Part shown: in pieces, positions 33,253 to 39,354 of the stretch
Position numbering within the stretch: the first letter of the stretch is position 1
Layout: the number at the start of each line of letters is the position of its first letter
Assembly (NCBI GenBank): GCA_023664605.1
Contig: JAMPFF010000014.1
Location: forward strand, 1-64,000
DNA: 64,000 nt
Direction of reading: 5' to 3'
Source: Clostridium sp.
GTDB taxonomy: Bacteria > Bacillota > Clostridia > Lachnospirales > Lachnospiraceae
The notes under the pieces: model-generated
Databases searched by the model: none
Seen by the model: the letters and a program-made list of their open reading frames with translations, nothing else
What the model was told of the DNA's origin: nothing
Position numbers and translations under genes: made by a program

Positions 33253-33648
33253 TTAGCTTAACGCCGGGATAAACTTTGCAAAAAGATATAGGCCTTCATT
33301 GCCCGCCTGTACCTCATGCGGTACATTCATAGGCAGTATGGATATGACGCCCGGCTCGTACGTTATTTTTACATTTTCATTGATACATACGCCGCTGCCG
33401 GATATTACCTCATGCGTTTCAAGCTGTGTCTGGTGGACATGAGTTCCGATTTGTTTATGCGGGGCAATTCTTACAAGATGGTAACTGAATTGCCCGTTTG
33501 TCTGCTTGGCGGTAACGATATGCTTTAGTTCTACCCCTTCAAAGACGGGATGCTTAGACCATGGGATATCGGCAAAAGCGATTTGCGTATCCGGCAGAAT
33601 CAGTTTACCGGCGTTGTTAAATTGTTCAAATAAATTCAGATAGTTCAT
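33253..33648 (-). CDS. Small cupin protein
   Basis: A 131-residue single-domain cupin. Metal ligands of the two cupin motifs are visible: GTHVHQTQLETHEVISGSG (two His, one Glu region) and LPMNVPHEVQAG. It probably binds a metal and a small ligand or acts as an isomerase; exact role unknown. Start placed at the ATG ending at 33648, with CGAGGAG nine bases upstream, where the domain begins; a longer frame upstream lacks a site. Next to an AraC regulator that also has a cupin sensor. Confidence 0.82.
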   Translation of the reverse strand: MNYLNLFEQFNNAGKLILPDTQIAFADIPWSKHPVFEGVELKHIVTAKQTNGQFSYHLVRIAPHKQIGTHVHQTQLETHEVISGSGVCINENVKITYEPGVISILPMNVPHEVQAGNEGLYLFAKFIPALS

Positions 33649-33781
33649 TGTTGATTCTCCTCGTATGATAAAGTAGTAGTGTTTATCGTTCCTCTCCAAG
33701 GACTGCATGATAATATCGTACAATTTCGGGCGTATTTAGGATTGTATAAAATTGCGCATTTTACATTATGGCTTTTATTTT

Positions 33782-33831
33782 AAAATCATTGTTTAATCCA
33801 GCATAAAATGTTACAATAGGTTAAAAGACTG
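33782..33831 (+). promoter_or_regulatory. Promoter cassette B, copy 1
   Basis: A 50-bp block with TTGTTT, 17-base spacer and TACAAT, repeated at 34904-34953 with about six mismatches. It precedes the RelE-type pair. Confidence 0.65.
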
Positions 33832-33876
33832 TTTTTATTGAAAAAGGTTCATATATGGAGGGATGCATATATTAAG

Positions 33877-34083
33877 ATGACGATAAACTATTCAAAGCAG
33901 GCAATTAAGTTTTTAAGTAAGCAAGATAAAATGACCCGAATTCGTATTGCGGAAGCAATAAAAAAATTGCAAGGACAAGCCAATTATAGGCTTCGAGTGG
34001 GGGATTATCGGGTCATTTTTAATAAAATTGGCGATATACTATATATTGAGAAAATTGATAATCGTGGACAGATATATAAGTAA
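33877..34083 (+). CDS. RelE/ParE-type toxin, internally shortened
   Basis: A 68-residue RelE/StbE-like protein: INYSKQAIKFLSKQDKMTRIRIAEAI at the N-terminus and YRLRVGDYRVIFNKIGDILYI then NRGQIYK at the end, including the conserved Arg residues of the ribosome-dependent nuclease. Relatives normally read AI-KKLP-x-GD-x-KKLQG; here AIKKL joins directly to QGQ, missing about eight residues, as if deletion occurred between two KKL codons. Activity may be lost. ATG 33877 fits the family start; TTG 33838 is an alternative. The partner follows after 11 bases. Confidence 0.82.
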   Translation: MTINYSKQAIKFLSKQDKMTRIRIAEAIKKLQGQANYRLRVGDYRVIFNKIGDILYIEKIDNRGQIYK

Positions 34084-34094
34084 GGAGATGTACT

Positions 34095-34325
34095 ATGAGT
34101 GCTGTGAAAGAGAGAATTTTAGGTGCTGTAACTGTTATGAATGAGAATGATGCTCAAACCCTTTGGAATATAATTGCACAAAAGTTTGGAATAAACTGGG
34201 AAAATATAGAAGAAGTTCAACCGGATGAGTGGGATATGCAAATGCTTCATGAAATCAAAACCAATCCCGAATGTTGTGAGTTTGTATCGGAAGAAAATGC
34301 TATGAAAGAATTAGGGTTAGCATGA
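34095..34325 (+). CDS. Putative antitoxin partner of the RelE-type protein
   Basis: A 76-residue acidic protein (MNENDAQTLWNIIAQKFGINWENIEEVQPDEWDMQML as DAQTLWNIIAQKF, IEEVQPDEWD) ending FVSEENAMKELGLA. This form is found downstream of RelE-like genes in clostridia, giving a toxin-first order. TAAGGAG just before the ATG gives a strong ribosome site. The antitoxin role is inferred from position. Confidence 0.72.
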   Translation: MSAVKERILGAVTVMNENDAQTLWNIIAQKFGINWENIEEVQPDEWDMQMLHEIKTNPECCEFVSEENAMKELGLA

Positions 34326-34351
34326 ACTTATGATAAATTGTGTGTAATGAA

Positions 34352-34387
34352 GCGGAAATGTTGATAAATCCAGCGTTTCCGTTTTTG
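34352..34387 (+). terminator. Terminator hairpin after RelE pair (GGAAATGCT type)
   Basis: CGGAAATGTT pairs with AGCGTTTCCG using G-U pairs, followed by TTTTTG. Related to the hairpins at 28265 and 34823. Confidence 0.7.
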
Positions 34388-34577
34388 TGTTTTGTGTGGT
34401 TTTTAAATCAATTCGGTTTTTGCTATCTAAAGTGTTTGAAATTAATGAATAAGTCATATTTTCTCTTTGCATACGGATGAGTTATCGTACTCTGTTTCTT
34501 TATTTTGTGATAGTAACTAGGAAAAGGTAAAATTGGTAAAAAAGAAAGAAAAATTAGCGGAATGAGAATATTGAATA

Positions 34578-34719
34578 TTGTAAAAAAAGACTATATGAAA
34601 AACTTCAGAATAAATAAATATACACATGTGCTATTTTAGACTTTATTTCTGGAATGACAGATCGTTTTGCGATAAGAGTATTTAATGAGTTATTGGCATA
34701 TGGAGATAAAACAAATTAA
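34578..34719 (+). pseudogene. Remnant of a dGTPase (HD-domain) gene, C-terminal end
   Basis: A frame ending at 34719 encodes CAILDFISGMTDRFAIRVFNELL, very like the conserved C-terminal tail of bacterial deoxyguanosinetriphosphate triphosphohydrolases (typical DYIAGMTDRYAI). Just upstream, interrupted by a stop, RLYEKLQNK matches the preceding helix. No start or HD domain is present. This is a decayed fragment, not a functional gene. The rest of the 34388-34822 gap shows nothing else. Confidence 0.65.
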
Positions 34720-34822
34720 TATGTTCAGGAATATTTAAGAGGTGATATTTGAAGAAAGGGTGAAATTTATCTTGTGCATTTAAGAATATTTATTAATTAA
34801 ATTTACAGAGAATGTTGATTTA

Positions 34823-34859
34823 ATGGAAATGCTGACTTTCATCAGCGTTTCCATTTTTA
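34823..34859 (+). terminator. Terminator hairpin after dGTPase remnant (GGAAATGCT type)
   Basis: ATGGAAATGCTGA pairs with TCAGCGTTTCCAT (13 bp with one wobble), followed by TTTTTAT. Confidence 0.78.
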
Positions 34860-34903
34860 TGCTCAATTATCGTTTTTCCTATTTTTCAAAGAAGATTGCA
34901 AGT

Positions 34904-34953
34904 AAAATCGTTGTTTAATCCGACATAAAATGTTACAATAGGTTAGAGAACTG
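34904..34953 (+). promoter_or_regulatory. Promoter cassette B, copy 2
   Basis: Second copy of the 50-bp block at 33782-33831, with TTGTTT-17-TACAAT intact, ahead of the 69-residue gene at 34995. Confidence 0.65.
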
Positions 34954-34994
34954 CCTCTATGGGCGATATCATTTGAAAAGGCGCAGAAGAGATT

Positions 34995-35204
34995 ATGTTT
35001 GGTAAAAAAACGATTATCAGGCAATATGATAAAGAGAATACGAAACCTGTCTTAAAGTGCAGCATCTGCACGGGTGAGCAGGTGGCGGGATTTAAGGATA
35101 TCCACACCGGAAAATTTGAAGAGGTTATGCTGATTAAAAGCAGCAGGGATTTGGAGGCTTTTAAGCAATTATATCAGGTGGAGGAGATTAGCAAAGAATA
35201 TTAG
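34995..35204 (+). CDS. Small conserved-looking protein, unknown
   Basis: A 69-residue protein without a recognised function. It contains LKCSICTGEQVAGFKDIHTGKFEEVMLI, with two Cys in CSIC, and a helical tail (RDLEAFKQLYQVEEI). The form (two-strand motif, then helix) suggests a small folded domain. It has its own promoter (cassette B) and precedes the transglutaminase gene by 43 bases, so they may share a transcript. Confidence 0.6.
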   Translation: MFGKKTIIRQYDKENTKPVLKCSICTGEQVAGFKDIHTGKFEEVMLIKSSRDLEAFKQLYQVEEISKEY

Positions 35205-35247
35205 AAATAAGCAGGAAAGGTGAAAAGAACGGAAGAGGGGAAGTAAT

Positions 35248-36867
35248 ATGAATATATTAAGGAAAATCCTATATGGTCTGCTTCTATTTTTTGTATTATG
35301 TTGTGCGCTTATTGGTTTGTGTGCGATGAATCCGGAAATGTCAGAGAAAATTGCCAATACGCTGCATATAGAGGAAAAAGAGGATGACGATGTGTTGGAA
35401 GCGGACGCCGATACCACCGCAGAGCCGGACGCCGATGCAGATAGTGAGGCAGACGGCGAAGATGGACAGAATGGTGAAAACAACGATAATAATGCGGCAA
35501 ATTCAGAAAGCACGATAACAACCGGAGAGTCGGGCAATATAGAACGCCCCGTATATGATACGCCGAAAAATCCGACGTCGAATGAGGCGCAGCCCGTCAG
35601 CACACGGACTAATCCGCCGGTATACGGTATTACAGCGCCGGCCGATGTAGCGGGGAAAAACGGTTATCAGCCGATTCAGGATAGCAGCAGCGAAATAGAT
35701 GATGATGAGGCGCAGTGGCTTTTAAATGAAATAGACGAGGGGCAGACCGGAGACGGTCTTACCTTTGATATCCGTTTTTATCCGTATTATGCCATGCTAG
35801 ACGGAGCAGGGCAGCATTTGTACCGGCAGATTTATGCCAATGCGATGGCATTAAACGACAGGTTTTCGCCGGTGGAGGATGTTTCCGTAAATTCCCTTAG
35901 AAATATATTCGCGGCGGTTTATAATGACCATCCGGAGTTATTCTGGATGGATACGGCGTATTCCTGTAAATATAAGAGAAACGGGCAGTGCGCGGAAATT
36001 GATTTGCAGTTTAATGAAACGGCGCAGAATCTGGAAAGCGAAAAAGCCAAGTTTGAGGAAAAAGCCAAAGCGATTACGGACGGCGCGCGAAGTCAGGGCA
36101 GCAGTTATGACAGGGAAAAATATGTCCATGACAACCTGATTAAGCAGGTGGAATATGTTGCTTCCGCGCCAATGAATCAGAGTGCATACAGCGCATTGGT
36201 AAACGGCAGGACGGTATGTGCCGGATATGCCAGAGCGTATCAGTATATGATGCAGCAGCTTGGAATTCCCTGCTATTATTGTACAGGCTATGCCGGAGAG
36301 AAACATGCCTGGAATATTGTTGCACTGGATGATGGTTACTATAATGTGGATGCGACTTGGGATGATACCGGAGAGGGTACTTATGATTATTTCAATAAAT
36401 CTGATTCCGACTATGCGGGAACGCATCTTAGACAGGAACTGTCCATAAATCTGCCGCCCTGTAATGGAACAATGTATCGGAATCTGGAGGCTGGATCCGA
36501 TGAAAACGGAGACGGCACGGATGAGGATGCAGATACAGATACAGATACGGTGGTTGATTACAGAAGACGTTTATCTGACCTTGGACTTTCTCCGAGCAGC
36601 AGTTTGACAACGCTGCAGGATTATTATAACACATGTTATAATACGATTACACAGACTGGAAAGGGAGAGTATATATTCCAGACTGTGATAAACGGAGAGC
36701 CGGTTTTTCAGGGCGTATATAACGCGTATCAGACGGAGGGGTATCGTCAGGCTTATATGGACAGCGCGTTGGAGCAGCTAGGCGCAGAGGCGTATCTTAT
36801 GGCCTGGATGATTGAGGAATTGCAGGACGGATATTATCTTGTGACACATGACGTATATATAGAGTAA
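35248..36867 (+). CDS. Transglutaminase-like membrane-anchored protein
   Basis: The 539-residue chain has an N-terminal membrane helix (about 5-27), a long acidic Asp/Asn/Ala-rich linker (about 45-100), and an external domain with a transglutaminase/cysteine-protease-like core. The catalytic triad is visible: Cys324 in GRTVCAGYA, His353 in EKHAWNIV and Asp368 in YNVDATWDD. Such domains act as peptidases or cross-linkers at the cell surface. A second acidic repeat (DADTDTDTV) precedes a C-terminal region without motifs. No clear operon partner other than the following flavodoxin-fold gene. Confidence 0.85.
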   Translation: MNILRKILYGLLLFFVLCCALIGLCAMNPEMSEKIANTLHIEEKEDDDVLEADADTTAEPDADADSEADGEDGQNGENNDNNAANSESTITTGESGNIERPVYDTPKNPTSNEAQPVSTRTNPPVYGITAPADVAGKNGYQPIQDSSSEIDDDEAQWLLNEIDEGQTGDGLTFDIRFYPYYAMLDGAGQHLYRQIYANAMALNDRFSPVEDVSVNSLRNIFAAVYNDHPELFWMDTAYSCKYKRNGQCAEIDLQFNETAQNLESEKAKFEEKAKAITDGARSQGSSYDREKYVHDNLIKQVEYVASAPMNQSAYSALVNGRTVCAGYARAYQYMMQQLGIPCYYCTGYAGEKHAWNIVALDDGYYNVDATWDDTGEGTYDYFNKSDSDYAGTHLRQELSINLPPCNGTMYRNLEAGSDENGDGTDEDADTDTDTVVDYRRRLSDLGLSPSSSLTTLQDYYNTCYNTITQTGKGEYIFQTVINGEPVFQGVYNAYQTEGYRQAYMDSALEQLGAEAYLMAWMIEELQDGYYLVTHDVYIE

Positions 36868-36897
36868 AAAGGAAGCACCAAGGAGGAAACAGCCGAT

Positions 36898-38223
36898 ATG
36901 AGGGTGTTAGTAATTAACGGAAGTCCAAAGGGAAAAAACAGCATTACCTATCAGACGATACGCTTTTTACAAAAGAAATTTCCAAAGGATGAATTTGACG
37001 TGATTCATGCCGGAGCGCAGATTACGTTACTGGAGCAGGAAATGTCTCCGGTGGAGGAAGCCGTAAAATGGGCGCAGATAGTCCTGTTTGCCTATCCGGT
37101 TTATACATTTATTGCACCGTCGCAGCTTCATCGTTTTATGGCGGCGTTAAAGGCAAAAAATATCGACTGTTCCGGAAAGTATGCGATTCAGATAACAACT
37201 TCCAAGCATTTCTATGATGTGACGGCACACCGTTATATTGAGGATAACTGTAAAGACATGGGGATGCGCGTACTGCGCGGCTTTTCTGCCGATATGAACG
37301 ATTTGCTGACGAAAAAAGGGCAGTTGCAGGTTATTACATATTGGAATTATGTGAAACATATAATAATGCAGGAGACTTCTCCATATGAAGAAGTCGTTGA
37401 TAAGACGCCGCTTAAAGATAAGAATGAAAAATACCGTGTCATGATTGTAACGGATTGCAGCGAAGAGAATGAGAGACTGCGCCGGATGATTATTGACTTT
37501 CGGAAAGCGTTACCGTATGTGAGCCATGTAGTGAATCTGCAGAATTTTTCATTTCAGGGTGGTTGTCTGGGCTGTTTTCATTGTGCAGCAGATGGAAAAT
37601 GCGTTTATCAGGATGGCTTTGACGAATTTTTAAGGAATAAGGTGCAGAGGGCGGACAGTATCGTATATGCTTTTACGATTAAAGACCATTCCATGGGAAC
37701 GTTATTTAAGACATATGACGACAGGCAGTTTTGTAACGGGCATCGTACCGTGACAATGGGAAAACCGACGGCGTATCTGATTGACGGCGAATTTTCACAG
37801 GAAGAGAATTTGCAGATGATTCTGGAAGCAAGAAGTCAGGTCGGCGGTAATTTTTTGGCGGGAATTGCGACGAATGAGGGCGTTGGGGCGGATTCTCCGA
37901 AAACCTGTGCGGATAAGCTGGCCTATGCGCTTGTCCATAGGATAACGGTCAATCAAAACTTTTATGGCATTGGCGGCATGAAAATATTTCGTGATTTAAT
38001 TTTTGAAATGCAGGGTATGATGCGCGCCGACCATGAATTTTATAAGAAGCATCATTTCTATGATTTCCCGCAAAAGAAGGCAGGAACCATTCTTTTCATG
38101 AAGCTGGTAGGGTTTTTACTGAGGATGCCGCAAAGTAAGGCGCAGGTGCAGTCGAAGATGACAGAGGGAATGCTGATGCCCTATGAAAGGGTGATTAACG
38201 GCAATCCTTTAAAGGAAATATAA
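36898..38223 (+). CDS. Protein with two flavodoxin/NADPH-FMN-reductase-like domains
   Basis: A 441-residue tandem of two flavodoxin-fold domains. The first (1-165) has VINGSPKGKNSITYQTIRFL, the FMN phosphate loop, and VLFAYPVYTFIAPSQLHRFM. The second (about 180-370) starts at YRVMIVTDCSEEN, lacks a clear phosphate loop, and carries a cysteine cluster CLGCFHCAADGKC as in iron-sulfur flavoproteins, followed by ADSIVYAFTIKDHSMG. The C-terminus is helical. It may pass electrons between domains; substrate unknown. The stop is two bases before the HAD gene, so the two are probably coupled. Confidence 0.82.
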   Translation: MRVLVINGSPKGKNSITYQTIRFLQKKFPKDEFDVIHAGAQITLLEQEMSPVEEAVKWAQIVLFAYPVYTFIAPSQLHRFMAALKAKNIDCSGKYAIQITTSKHFYDVTAHRYIEDNCKDMGMRVLRGFSADMNDLLTKKGQLQVITYWNYVKHIIMQETSPYEEVVDKTPLKDKNEKYRVMIVTDCSEENERLRRMIIDFRKALPYVSHVVNLQNFSFQGGCLGCFHCAADGKCVYQDGFDEFLRNKVQRADSIVYAFTIKDHSMGTLFKTYDDRQFCNGHRTVTMGKPTAYLIDGEFSQEENLQMILEARSQVGGNFLAGIATNEGVGADSPKTCADKLAYALVHRITVNQNFYGIGGMKIFRDLIFEMQGMMRADHEFYKKHHFYDFPQKKAGTILFMKLVGFLLRMPQSKAQVQSKMTEGMLMPYERVINGNPLKEI

Positions 38224-38225
38224 TC

Positions 38226-38993
38226 ATGAGCATAAAGTTATATCAGGATTATATTTTTGATTTATACGGAACGCTGGTTGATATTCGGACAGACGAAAGA
38301 CAACAAATGTTATGGAATAAAATGAGTTTGTTCTACGGCTATTATGGGGCAGCTTATGAAGCAGAAGAATTACATGCGTTATATCTATCGCTTGTTTCGG
38401 CTAAAGAAAGAGAGAAAGCAGGCAAATATGCGGGGCGGCCGCATTATGAGCATGAGTCATATCCGGAAATACCGATAGAGGAGGTCTTCCGGGAATTATA
38501 TGAGAAAAAGGGCGTTAGGCCGACAAAAGAACTGGTGCTGCATACCGGGCAGATGTTTCGGGTCTTTTCCACGCATCATATCAGATTATATGCAGGTGCG
38601 AAAGAACTTTTACAAAAGTTAAAGGAAAGGAACAAGGGCGTATATCTGTTATCGAATGCACAGCGTATTTTTACGGAATATGAGCTGCGGTATCTGCAGA
38701 TATATGATTGTTTTGACGGCATATTGATTTCGTCCGATTATGGAGTCAGGAAACCGGATGAGAGGTTTTTTGGGCTGTTGATAGAGAAATTCCGGATAGA
38801 GCCTGAAAAAGCGCTTATGATAGGAAATGATTTGGACTGCGATATTGCGGGAGCAAAGAAACTGGGAATGGATACGTTTTATATCCATTCAGCGATTTCA
38901 CCGGATTTAAAAAGACCGGTGGATGCGGATTATGCCATGATGCGTATGAATCTGGCAGGGTTAAAGAAACAACTGTTATCAGATAAAGAATAA
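38226..38993 (+). CDS. HAD-superfamily hydrolase (DxYGT type)
   Basis: A 255-residue HAD protein. Motif 1 is FDLYGTLVDIRTDE, with the nucleophile Asp12, but Tyr14 replaces the second Asp of phosphatases, as in haloacid dehalogenase-like members and some YjjG-type nucleotidases. Motif 2 is LLSNA, and motif 4 is MIGNDLDCDIAGAKKLGMDTFYI. A helical cap (about 20-100) is present. Substrate unknown; phosphatase activity should not be assumed. Confidence 0.85.
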   Translation: MSIKLYQDYIFDLYGTLVDIRTDERQQMLWNKMSLFYGYYGAAYEAEELHALYLSLVSAKEREKAGKYAGRPHYEHESYPEIPIEEVFRELYEKKGVRPTKELVLHTGQMFRVFSTHHIRLYAGAKELLQKLKERNKGVYLLSNAQRIFTEYELRYLQIYDCFDGILISSDYGVRKPDERFFGLLIEKFRIEPEKALMIGNDLDCDIAGAKKLGMDTFYIHSAISPDLKRPVDADYAMMRMNLAGLKKQLLSDKE

Positions 38994-39011
38994 AAAGGAG
39001 GTTTTAAAACA

Positions 39012-39302
39012 ATGGATAAGAATTTTATGAGTAAGATTGGAGAAACGATTTCCGTAAAAGGAAAGGAAGTGACGGACAAGGCGAAGGATTTGGCGGAGAT
39101 TGCGAATTTGAAAAGCCAGATTAATACCTGTGAGGACGTCGTTAAAAAGAACTATATGGAAATTGGAAAGAAGTATTACGAACTGCACGGCGCAGACCCG
39201 GAGCCAGATGAGAATTATGAAGAGCAGTGCAGGGCTATTCGCAATGCACAGAACGGGATTAGGGAATTAGAGGAAAAGATTAAAGAAATTAAGGGTATCT
39301 GA
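39012..39302 (+). CDS. Small coiled-coil protein, unknown
   Basis: A 96-residue, mostly helical and charged protein (SKIGETISVKGKEVTDKAKDLAEIANLKSQI and KNYMEIGKKYYELHG), with a second coiled coil at the end (IRELEEKIKEI). Relatives often continue into a zinc ribbon; none is present here. AAGGAGG gives a strong ribosome site. A terminator follows immediately. Confidence 0.65.
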   Translation: MDKNFMSKIGETISVKGKEVTDKAKDLAEIANLKSQINTCEDVVKKNYMEIGKKYYELHGADPEPDENYEEQCRAIRNAQNGIRELEEKIKEIKGI

Positions 39303-39321
39303 TAAACAGATACCCTTTTTT
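39293..39321 (+). terminator. Rho-independent terminator
   Basis: GGGTATCTG and CAGATACCC (9 bp), 5-base loop, then six T residues. It overlaps the stop codon of the coiled-coil gene and closes the 34995-39302 series. Confidence 0.9.
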
Positions 39322-39354
39322 ATTACGCCTGTTATTTTTATATTTCCGAGATAT

